A stretch of DNA of 64,000 nt from Rhizobium sp. WSM4643 (GTDB lineage: Bacteria > Pseudomonadota > Alphaproteobacteria > Rhizobiales > Rhizobiaceae), in the NCBI RefSeq assembly GCF_025152745.1, contig NZ_CP104040.1, forward strand, positions 1,116,001 through 1,180,000. Reading direction: 5' to 3'. This document shows, piece after piece, positions 57,401 to 64,000 of the stretch. How positions within the stretch are numbered: the first letter of the stretch is position 1; each line of letters begins with the position of its first letter. The notes under the pieces are model-generated. The model did not search any database and had not been told where the DNA came from. It saw only the letters and a program-made list of their open reading frames with translations. A program made the translations under genes and the position numbers.

Positions 57401-60017
57401 CGCCGCAGTCGGAGGCCTGCAGGCTGCGCGTCAGCGCTTCGGCGAGGCTGCTGGGCGAGACAATCTGGTCGGCAGCGACGGACCCGACCTCACGACTCTC
57501 AGAGAAAAACTCGATGCTCTCGTGAATGCGCGGCATCTGCTTCGCGATTGGTCAGCCTGGTGTCGGATTAGAAATCGGGCAATCGCGTTTAACCTCTCCT
57601 CCCTGGTCGAACAGATTGAGAAGGGCACGATACGACCCGATGAAACGCGAGCTGCGTTTCGCCTCGGTTATGCCCGGTGGTGGCTCCCGAAGATTCTCGA
57701 CGCCGACCCTGTTCTGCGGAGTTTTCGGCGTTTCCAGCATGAAAACGCCATCAGCGAATTCCGTGAGATCGACGACCTCGTACGATCGCACGCTACACGG
57801 CGTGTAATCAGTGTGATCGCCCACGGCTTGCCGCCCGTGCAGAGCGTTCCACGCAATTCGGAACTCGGGCTGCTGCGCTACCAGATGGAGTTGCAGCGGC
57901 CAAGCAAGTCGATACGAGACATGATCAGCAAGATGCCGCAGAGCTTTTCCAAACTCGCACCCTGCATGCTTATGTCGCCGCTCTCGATCGCTCAGTATCT
58001 CCCGCCTAACCAGGCGCTGTTCGACGTTGTGATCTTCGATGAGGCGTCGCAGATCACAACTTGGGACGCCGTTGGCGCGATAGCACGGGCGCGGCAGACT
58101 ATCATCGTCGGCGATCCGAAGCAGTTGCCGCCGACGAACTTCTTCGGACGCAACGAGGAAGAGGAGGAAGTCGCCGATCACGAGAAGGATCTGGAGAGCA
58201 TTCTCGACGAGGCGAAAGCGGCCGGCATTCCGATCCGCGATCTGCGATGGCATTACCGCAGCCGAAGCGAATCTCTGATCGCCTTCTCCAACCACCACTA
58301 CTACCAGAACCGTCTGGTGACGTTTCCGTCGCCGGCCGTCGAAGACCGCGCCGTGCATCTGCGGAAGGTACCCAATGGTATTTACGACCGTGGGAAAAGC
58401 CGAACCAATCGAATCGAGGCAGAGGCCGTCGCGAAAGAAGCCGTTTCCCGAATGAAGGGGTGGTTGAAACTGCCTGAAAAAGATCGCCCGACGCTCGGGG
58501 TGATCACCTTCAACGCGCAGCAGCAGTCGCTGATCCTCGATCTCCTCGATGCCGCGCGGCGAGACGATGCCGAGCTCGAGTGGTTCTTTGCCGAGGAGCG
58601 GGTCGAGCCCACGATCGTGAAGAACCTGGAGAATGTGCAGGGCGACGAGCGGGATGTCATCCTTTTTTCGATCACGTTCTGGAAGGACGCTGCCGGAAAG
58701 TTGACGATGGATTTCGGCGCGCTGAACCGCGACGGCGGCGAGCGGCGCCTCAACGTCGCTGTAACTCGTGCGCGGCAGGAACTCATTGTCTTCTCAGGTT
58801 TCACGGCCGACCAGATTGACTCGACTCGAGCCAAGGCGCTCGCCGTACAACATCTGAAGACGTTCCTCGACTACGCCGAGCGTGGCGCGATCGCGTTGCC
58901 GGCCCAAGATATCGGTTCTGTCGGTGGTTTCGATTCCCCCTTCGAGGAGGCCGTCGCTGCGCAATTGGAACACCGCGGTTGGAGAGTCGTGCCGCAGGTC
59001 GGGATTTCCGGCTTCCGGATTGACTTAGGCATCCGCCACCCCGATCTGGCTGGAACCTATCTGGCAGGCGTGGAGTGTGACGGTGCCACCTACCACGGAT
59101 CGGCCACAGCAAGAGACCGTGACAAGGTCCGCGAGCAGGTATTGAGGGGCCTTGGCTGGAACATCCTCCGTGTTTGGTCGACTGATTGGTGGTTCGATAC
59201 CGCAGGCTGCGCGGACCGGCTGCACGCCAGTTTGGAGAATTTGCTGGAGGAAAGCAGGGCGCGGCGCACCGCCGAACAGGTCGAAGTTGCGACCAACTGG
59301 GACATGGGGCACGAGGTCGAGGAGATGGACGAAATCCGCCACGACGACGCCGCCGCCCTTAGCGAGGAAGCTACGCCGCCTCCAGCAGCCGTCGAGACCG
59401 AACTCGTATCTGCCGAGATGCCGATAGCCTCCGTTTCTTCCAAAGCGGCTGAAATGCAACGAGCTGTGGCTCCGGTTCCTGAGGAAACCGTGGAGGAGCG
59501 ACGATACCACATCACCGATCTGTCCGGCTTCCGAGTGGACCCCGATCAGTTCTTCGAATTCGGCTATCGCGATACCCTGCGAGGTATGATCGAGGTGGTC
59601 ATCGAAACCGAAAGCCCCCTGCGCACAGACATCCTTGCCCAGCGGCTTTCTCGTGCCCACGGTTGGCTGCGCACCGGCGGACGAATCCGAGAAAGAATCG
59701 ACCTCCATTTGCGTGGTCTCGACACGACCGAGGAATCGAGCGGCGAGTTTGTTTGGAAAGTGGGAACCGTGTCGGAAATCATGCCGTACCGGCGGCCCGC
59801 CAGCGAGGATGCACGCAGGTCGATCGCCGATATCCCGCTCGCAGAACTCGCCTTCGTTGTGCTCGACAATCCGGACTTATTGGACGAGCCAGATCCGGCG
59901 CGCGATCTGGCTCGTCTTCTTGGCGTCGAACGCCTCGCTGCTGTTTCGCGTTCACGGCTGGACGAAGCGATTGCGAGGGCCCGGCAGCATACTTCAACCA
60001 CTCAGTCATTCTTTTAG
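54456..60017 (+). CDS. DUF4011 helicase-nuclease-DUF3320 giant protein
   Basis: This 1853-residue reading frame combines a DUF4011 region (from about residue 250, RWQKKLLDLTLRNRLLNF), an SF1-type helicase with Walker A GPPGTGKSQTIANMIANC (from residue 566), Walker B VVIFDEASQ (about 1191-1199), GDPKQLPPTNFF and motif VI VTRARQEL, a Vsr/MTES_1575-type nuclease (FDSPFEEAVAAQLE from about 1491, RIDLGI, VECDGATYH) and a C-terminal DUF3320 domain (from about 1683). The first ATG in this frame is 54456, but homology extends upstream through a frameshift. Helicase and nuclease residues all look intact. It stands alone, with no methylase or toxin gene beside it. Such proteins often lie in variable islands; a single-gene anti-phage or plasmid-restriction role is inference. 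Confidence 0.88.
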   Translation: MVQLLPAFVMPNDPGVAQILRIAAERLAAHGHPNRLDGYQSQNPQRAYMLSAAIYSAIAGMGVHYAEPPASFENRGQKIRRPNTITEERLATCLDTALLFAAALEAAGLHPVMLMFNGHAAAGVWLTKRTFAHAIETDQMEVRKALASRELIVFETTGVTHRPAVTLESAQRALDGRLGEDEAHAFVAAIDVRRSRSGGIMPLASHEPIRRNVLDDETVPVVDLPLPSAPNFGELPAEIIEAKPTSAAGRIDRWQKKLLDLTLRNRLLNFPDSKKTIPFLCTDVAYLEDRLANGVAIRIISLPEQNPLGERDAALYRDVHGHDLQRGFAAEALLRDELPSPLDARQLDVRLIDLYRQVRNDFAEGGANTLFLAVGFLRWRKKPEDERSYRAPLLLVPVKLERRSASSRFTIRFHEDEPRFNATLLQFLERDFDLALPQFGSDLPLDDNGVDVPRLLAMMRQAVRDVPGMEVVDETALSTFSFAKFLMWKDLVERTEALRENRVVRHLIDTPEEAFQEGGGQSTFRDDRELDHAYAPADIICLLPSDSSQTAASLAAAEGRDFVIVGPPGTGKSQTIANMIANCLAVGKTVLFVAEKTAALDVVYRRLRAHGLGDHCIELHSNKSDRRHFLGQLKAAWEYGGRTDASEWVAINERLRLRRDELNAYVESLHKRYPNGWTPYLALGIALKAADAPAPALSWLERDAHDAQTLRELEGLAVELGLVFASVERQPVLELISVGEWSSAWQDGLLAAVQSLQNAIDLLTGAVDGYLASLGLESLERSSQTELQALAALAGALQKSRGRDITIAYDRDFARCAEALETLGRSIKAYREAEQGLAASYGASAVRDLDPEVLDRQWREANASFWPNAMLGKRKIQKLLQSYADQGIAEPERDLPLLRRMKNCLSAIDQSPLAGKPLPVDGLATDVGAVAEILELAREFRATMPIPGRDQEEIRSVLRTVAPCLRATVENDRIRQAGDRFLAAVGGLQAARQRFGEAAGRDNLVGSDGPDLTTLREKLDALVNARHLLRDWSAWCRIRNRAIAFNLSSLVEQIEKGTIRPDETRAAFRLGYARWWLPKILDADPVLRSFRRFQHENAISEFREIDDLVRSHATRRVISVIAHGLPPVQSVPRNSELGLLRYQMELQRPSKSIRDMISKMPQSFSKLAPCMLMSPLSIAQYLPPNQALFDVVIFDEASQITTWDAVGAIARARQTIIVGDPKQLPPTNFFGRNEEEEEVADHEKDLESILDEAKAAGIPIRDLRWHYRSRSESLIAFSNHHYYQNRLVTFPSPAVEDRAVHLRKVPNGIYDRGKSRTNRIEAEAVAKEAVSRMKGWLKLPEKDRPTLGVITFNAQQQSLILDLLDAARRDDAELEWFFAEERVEPTIVKNLENVQGDERDVILFSITFWKDAAGKLTMDFGALNRDGGERRLNVAVTRARQELIVFSGFTADQIDSTRAKALAVQHLKTFLDYAERGAIALPAQDIGSVGGFDSPFEEAVAAQLEHRGWRVVPQVGISGFRIDLGIRHPDLAGTYLAGVECDGATYHGSATARDRDKVREQVLRGLGWNILRVWSTDWWFDTAGCADRLHASLENLLEESRARRTAEQVEVATNWDMGHEVEEMDEIRHDDAAALSEEATPPPAAVETELVSAEMPIASVSSKAAEMQRAVAPVPEETVEERRYHITDLSGFRVDPDQFFEFGYRDTLRGMIEVVIETESPLRTDILAQRLSRAHGWLRTGGRIRERIDLHLRGLDTTEESSGEFVWKVGTVSEIMPYRRPASEDARRSIADIPLAELAFVVLDNPDLLDEPDPARDLARLLGVERLAAVSRSRLDEAIARARQHTSTTQSFF

Positions 60018-60260
60018 TCAGGCGACCTGCATCTCCGCAAGCGTTTCGGTAGTTTCTCCGGCGACTTGCCCAGTCGGTCGCGCGAACCAAGATACGCGGT
60101 TATCGGACGGCTCGCTCAGCGCGCGCGCGAGCAAGGCGCGGCCACACCAATGCACGCCTTGCTGTCTTTCTCCTGCCGCCGACGCGCATTACAAAAGCTC
60201 GGCGGAATCCTCCGGATGACGAATTGGTAGCCGTAGAATCACAGGCTGGACGCGGAGCCG

Positions 60261-61049
60261 TCAGACGGATCGTGCCGCGCCGCCGTCGCAGCGGATGAGC
60301 GAGCCGGTGATGTAGCTTGCCGGTTGGCTGCACAGGAAGGCAGCCGTTGCGGCGAATTCCTCGACCTTGCCGTAGCGGCCGACCGGAATACGCGCCTCCT
60401 TGTCGGTACGGATCTCGTCGAGGCTCTTGCCGGTCCGCTTTGCCGCCGCTCCGTCGAGATCGTCGAGCCGCGCCGTCAGGATGCTGCCGGGCAAGAGCAG
60501 GTTGGTGGTGACGCCGAAGCCCGCCACTTCGGAGGCAAGCGTCTTGCTCCAGCCGGCAAGGGCCGGGCGCAGCGTATTCGACAGCGCCAGGTTGGCGATC
60601 GGTTCGATCACGCCGGATGAGGCAACCGTCAGGATGCGGCCCCAGCCCTGCGCCTTCATGCCGGGCAGCAGCGCATTGGTGAGCGTGATCACCCGCACGA
60701 CCATGGAGAGGAAATAGCTTTCGAGCTTTTCGCCCGTCATCTCCTCCGTGGTGCCGGGCGTCGGCCCGCCGGTATTGTTGACGAGGATATCGAGCCCGCC
60801 CAACTTCTCCTTCACCGCCGTCGTCGTCATCTCGACGAAGCGTTCGTCCCCGAGATCGGCCCAGATCCAGTTGGCCCGGCCGTTGCCTTCATCATTGATC
60901 GCCTTGCAATTGCCCTCCAGCTGTTCGCCGCTGCGCCCGCAGAGCAGCACGTTTGCGCCCTCCCGCGCCAGCGCCACGGCGATGCCGAGGCCGAGGCCGC
61001 GCGAAGAGGCGAGGACGAGTGCCCGTTTGCCTTTGATGCCGAGATCCAT
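60261..61049 (-). CDS. SDR family oxidoreductase
   Basis: This 262-residue short-chain dehydrogenase has the cofactor motif ASSRGLG (near residue 14), LDILVNNTGGP, and SSGVIEP with the downstream active-site region. The catalytic YxxxK is unusual, since the expected Tyr position reads NTLRPALAGWSKTLA, so Tyr may be replaced while the Lys remains. ATG 61049 follows GGAGG at good spacing; the frame is open further upstream without protein character. It diverges from the ETF-QO gene. Confidence 0.88.
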   Translation of the reverse strand: MDLGIKGKRALVLASSRGLGLGIAVALAREGANVLLCGRSGEQLEGNCKAINDEGNGRANWIWADLGDERFVEMTTTAVKEKLGGLDILVNNTGGPTPGTTEEMTGEKLESYFLSMVVRVITLTNALLPGMKAQGWGRILTVASSGVIEPIANLALSNTLRPALAGWSKTLASEVAGFGVTTNLLLPGSILTARLDDLDGAAAKRTGKSLDEIRTDKEARIPVGRYGKVEEFAATAAFLCSQPASYITGSLIRCDGGAARSV

Positions 61050-61300
61050 GATTGTCCTCCGATAGTGTCGAGCGATGTATAAGGCGCAAGCGGCGGAAAA
61101 GGAAAGGGGATGTGACCGGACTGGGGATGTTTGATAATTGATGTTGACGTAAGCGTTATGCAATTCTGCCTCACGAGGCGTCATCATTGTGCGAATTGGA
61201 AGATTGGCTGTCGTATCCCGGCTCGACAATGCTTTCTCGTTTTGACAAGAAAGTGCCATGACGGGATGACGGCCGCGTGCCGCCAAGCGGAGACGAGTGA

Positions 61301-62965
61301 ATGACCGAGACGACTGAGCTGCCAGAACGCGAGAGCATGGAATTCGACGTGGTGATCGTCGGCGCAGGTCCTGCCGGTCTTGCGGCGGCGATCCGGTTGA
61401 AGCAGGTCAATCCGGAGCTCTCCGTCGTCGTGCTGGAGAAGGGTGCGGAAGTGGGCGCGCATATCCTTTCTGGCGCCGTCGTCGATCCGATCGGTATCGA
61501 TCGGCTGCTGCCCGGCTGGCGCGACGAGGCCGATCATCCCTTTAAGACCGAGGTCAGCGCCGATCACTTCCTGCTGCTCGGCCCGGCCGGCTCCGTTCGC
61601 CTGCCGAATGTGCTGATGCCGCCGCTGATGAACAACCACGGCAACTACATCGTCTCGCTTGGGCTCGTCTGTCGCTGGCTGGCGACCAAGGCCGAAGAAC
61701 TCGGCGTCGAGATCTATCCGGGCTTTGCTGCAACCGAAGTGCTCTACAATGACGAAGGCGCCGTCATCGGTGTCGCCACCGGCGACATGGGCATCGAGAA
61801 GAACGGTAAGCCCGGCCCGAACTATACCCGCGGCATGGAACTGCTCGGCAAGTACGTGCTGATCGGCGAGGGCGTGCGCGGCTCGCTCGCCAAGCAGCTG
61901 ATTGCCAAGTTCGATCTCTCCAAGGACCGCGAACCGCAGAAATTCGGCATCGGCATCAAGGAACTCTGGCAGGTCAAGCCGGAAAACCACAGGCCGGGCC
62001 TGGTGCAGCACTCCTTCGGTTGGCCGCTCGGCATGAAGACCGGCGGCGGCTCCTTCCTCTATCACCTGGAAGACAATCTTGTGGCCGTCGGCTTCGTCGT
62101 CCACCTCAATTACAAGAACCCCTATCTCTATCCTTTCGAGGAATTCCAGCGCTTCAAGACCCATCCGGCGATCCGCACCACCTTCGAGGGCGGCAAGCGG
62201 CTGTCCTATGGGTCGCGTGCCATCACCGAGGGCGGCTACCAGTCGGTGCCGAAGCTCTCCTTCCCCGGCGGGGCGCTGATCGGCTGTTCGGCTGGTCTGG
62301 TCAACGTGCCGCGCATCAAGGGTAGCCACAATGCGGTACTGTCGGGCATGCTGGCGGCCGAGAAAATTGCCGCCGCGATTACCGCCGGCCGCAGCCATGA
62401 TGAAGTGACCGAGATCGAGAGCGAATGGCGCAAGGGCGACATCGGCAAGGATTTGAAGCGCGTGCGCAACGTCAAGCCGCTGTGGTCGAAGTTTGGCACA
62501 GCGCTTGGCGTGGCGCTCGGCGGCTTCGACATGTGGACGAACCAGCTCCTCGGTTTCTCCTTCTTCGGCACGCTGAAGCACGGCAAGACCGATGCCCAAT
62601 CGCTTGAGCCGGCCTCGCAGCACAAGCCGATCGCCTATCCGAAGCCCGATGGCGTCTTGACCTTCGATCGCCTGTCCTCGGTGTTCCTGTCGAACACCAA
62701 TCACGAGGAAAACCAGCCGGTTCATCTGCAGGTCAAGGACATGGCGCTGCAGATCTCGTCCGAGCATGACATCTATGCCGGCCCGTCGACGCGTTACTGT
62801 CCGGCCGGCGTCTATGAATGGGTGGAAAAGGACGGCAAGGACGTCTTCGTCATCAACGCCCAGAACTGCGTGCACTGCAAGACCTGCGACATCAAGGATC
62901 CCAACCAGAACATCAACTGGGTGCCGCCGCAGGGCGGCGAGGGGCCGGTCTATCCGAATATGTGA
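61301..62965 (+). CDS. ETF-ubiquinone oxidoreductase
   Basis: This 554-residue flavoprotein has an N-terminal FAD motif (VVIVGAGPAGLAAAIRLKQ, about 17-35), an ETF-QO-specific middle region (GGGSFLYHLEDNLVAVGFVVHLNYKNP) and a C-terminal 4Fe-4S site (YCPAGVYEWV, NCVHCKTCDIKDPNQNINWV). It passes electrons from electron-transferring flavoprotein to ubiquinone in the membrane, serving fatty-acid, amino-acid and choline oxidation. Length is standard. ATG 61301 is 251 bp from the divergent SDR gene. Confidence 0.97.
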   Translation: MTETTELPERESMEFDVVIVGAGPAGLAAAIRLKQVNPELSVVVLEKGAEVGAHILSGAVVDPIGIDRLLPGWRDEADHPFKTEVSADHFLLLGPAGSVRLPNVLMPPLMNNHGNYIVSLGLVCRWLATKAEELGVEIYPGFAATEVLYNDEGAVIGVATGDMGIEKNGKPGPNYTRGMELLGKYVLIGEGVRGSLAKQLIAKFDLSKDREPQKFGIGIKELWQVKPENHRPGLVQHSFGWPLGMKTGGGSFLYHLEDNLVAVGFVVHLNYKNPYLYPFEEFQRFKTHPAIRTTFEGGKRLSYGSRAITEGGYQSVPKLSFPGGALIGCSAGLVNVPRIKGSHNAVLSGMLAAEKIAAAITAGRSHDEVTEIESEWRKGDIGKDLKRVRNVKPLWSKFGTALGVALGGFDMWTNQLLGFSFFGTLKHGKTDAQSLEPASQHKPIAYPKPDGVLTFDRLSSVFLSNTNHEENQPVHLQVKDMALQISSEHDIYAGPSTRYCPAGVYEWVEKDGKDVFVINAQNCVHCKTCDIKDPNQNINWVPPQGGEGPVYPNM

Positions 62966-63101
62966 GGCGGATTGTCCTCGCGGTCGACAATTCTTGCGTG
63001 CTGACGCCTTCGTGATCGCCTCCTGCCGGAGGCTGTTAGCCGTTCGTTAACCATAATTTCCTTAGCTTGCGACATCATGTTGACGCACTAAGGACACGTT
63101 C

Positions 63102-63716
63102 ATGACGATCTCGCGCCGGGGCTTCCTGATCGCTCTACCGCTTTTCGTGGCCGGCTGCTCTTCGACCGGCCTGAACAGCCAGACGAATTACGCCGCACTT
63201 CCGGATGAAAAATTCCCCTTGGGGCAGGTGCCGATCGACAAGATCAAGCCGGAACTTCGCCGCCAAGAAGTGGCCTACGAAACCACGCATCCTGCCGGCA
63301 CCATAGTCGTCGACACACCCGCGCGCCGCGCCTATTACGTCCTCGGCGACGGCAGAGCGATGCGTTATGGCGTCGGTGTCGGCCGCGAGGGGCTGGCATT
63401 TGCCGGTAACGCCTATATCGGCCGCAAGGCCGAGTGGCCGAGTTGGACGCCGACGGAAAACATGCAGCGCCGCGAAGAGCGCTATCGCAAGCTTGCTGGC
63501 GGCATGCCGGGCGGCCCGAACAACCCGCTCGGTGCGCGGGCGATATATCTCTACCGCGGCGGCAACGACACGCATTTTCGCATTCATGGCACCAACCAGC
63601 CGCAATCGATCGGTCTTGCCATGTCGAGCGGCTGTATTCGCATGATGAACCACGACGTGATCGACCTCTATAGCCGCGTCGAAGTCGGCGCCAGGGTCGT
63701 CGTCATCCAGGCTTAA
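63102..63716 (+). CDS. L,D-transpeptidase (YkuD) lipoprotein
   Basis: This 204-residue protein begins with a twin-arginine-like and lipobox signal (MTISRRGFLIALPLFVAGCSS, Cys about 19), so it should be a lipoprotein. The YkuD domain has the catalytic HIHGTNQP to SSGCIRM motif with Cys and Arg in place. It would make 3-3 (or lipoprotein-peptidoglycan) cross-links in the periplasm. A strong hairpin follows. Confidence 0.94.
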   Translation: MTISRRGFLIALPLFVAGCSSTGLNSQTNYAALPDEKFPLGQVPIDKIKPELRRQEVAYETTHPAGTIVVDTPARRAYYVLGDGRAMRYGVGVGREGLAFAGNAYIGRKAEWPSWTPTENMQRREERYRKLAGGMPGGPNNPLGARAIYLYRGGNDTHFRIHGTNQPQSIGLAMSSGCIRMMNHDVIDLYSRVEVGARVVVIQA

Positions 63717-63744
63717 GCAATACAGAGACGGCATTTCTCACGAA

Positions 63745-63777
63745 AAAGCCGCCGTAGCAATCGCTGCCGGCGGCTTT
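63745..63777. terminator. bidirectional intrinsic terminator
   Basis: AAAGCCGCCG (63745-63754) pairs perfectly with CGGCGGCTTT (63768-63777) over a 13-nt loop. A-rich sequence precedes and T-rich sequence follows the stem. It sits between the L,D-transpeptidase and the convergent EamA gene and can stop both. Confidence 0.8.
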
Positions 63778-63798
63778 CGAAGTGTCGGTCCTAGCTGG

Positions 63799-64000
63799 TT
63801 AGCGGCGCGGTGCGGCGATACCCGTCGAAAGCGCCACACCGATGCCGGTGATCACGGCGGCGCTGATTTCCGTCATGCCGATAGCTTCGCCAAGCAGCAA
63901 GCCGCCGCCGAGGGTTGCAAGCACGGGCGTCAGCGCCGTGAAGGCGGCAGCCTGTGTTCCGCCGAGTGTTCTGACGGCGGTGCCGTAGGCGACCATGGCG
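63799..64000 (-). CDS. EamA/DMT transporter, 3' part
   Basis: This is the C-terminal part of a membrane protein whose gene runs off the right edge of the window. The visible residues include VAYGTAVRTLGGTQAAAFTALTPVLATLGGGLLLGEAIGMTEISAAVITGIGVALS, matching the last two helices of an EamA permease (conserved ALTPVLATLGG and LGE blocks). It is convergent with the L,D-transpeptidase gene and shares a bidirectional terminator with it. The real start lies outside the window. Confidence 0.82.
   Translation of the reverse strand, partial: AMVAYGTAVRTLGGTQAAAFTALTPVLATLGGGLLLGEAIGMTEISAAVITGIGVALSTGIAAPRR

Noticed and set aside
54025..60260. Direct repeats (att sites) around the helicase gene
   Set aside because: No matching repeats or tRNA end seen in 53945-54024 and 60018-60260 by eye.
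61050..61300. Additional N-terminal coding for the SDR upstream of 61049
   Set aside because: The extension is open but not protein-like, while GGAGG precedes ATG 61049.

Overview
This window looks like the chromosome of an alphaproteobacterium of the Rhizobium leguminosarum/etli type. The evidence is high GC, long GC-biased ORFs, the block feuN-feuP-feuQ, cycH-J-K-L, degP, a two-component pair, glnE, a PleC-like kinase and pepN (an order I recall from rhizobia), and intergenic palindromic elements of rhizobial type. No tRNA, rRNA, CRISPR array, transposase or integrase was seen.

Layout. 0-4 kb: a translationally coupled operon of four small conserved genes (one DUF1488) diverges from a CIRCE-controlled groESL cassette. 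That cassette is damaged: GroES lacks about 26 internal residues and groEL has a 1-nt frameshift in its GGG nucleotide-binding motif. 4-8.4 kb: an inositol-type catabolic cluster (Gfo/Idh/MocA dehydrogenase, IolE-like and IolH-like TIM barrels) diverges from a LacI regulator across a perfect 16-bp palindrome. 8.4-21 kb: accessory and regulatory genes, namely an HtrA-like protein without its catalytic triad, AraC/SDR, a MocR regulator, DUF983, LysR/GST, a PNPOx-like flavoprotein, DUF1348/TetR, a GH19-like lysozyme, a Dabb protein and an MFS transporter.

21-41.5 kb is the conserved core: FeuN/FeuP/FeuQ osmosensory signalling, a lipoprotein, cytochrome c maturation (cycHJKL), periplasmic protease DegP, an OmpR-type two-component system, GlnE, a GST, a PleC-like kinase and aminopeptidase N. 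A roughly 180-bp RIME-like inverted-repeat element sits in frame at the cycK/cycL junction.

41.6-53.9 kb: a soluble chemoreceptor-like protein with reversed domain order, an EamA permease, an unknown protein with a C-terminal HTH-like segment, repeat-rich DNA with two small ORFs, a uracil-DNA glycosylase, a YegD-like Hsp70, an RND efflux pair and an APH-fold protein. 54-60 kb holds one very large gene: a DUF4011 / SF1 helicase / MTES_1575-type nuclease / DUF3320 protein, a plausible single-gene DNA-surveillance or anti-phage factor, with its N-terminus split off by a 1-nt frameshift. 60-64 kb: SDR, ETF-ubiquinone oxidoreductase, an L,D-transpeptidase lipoprotein and the 3' end of an EamA permease.

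Both frameshifts (groEL and helicase) are single-base lesions in otherwise well-conserved reading frames, so real decay and consensus error must be told apart before either gene is called dead.
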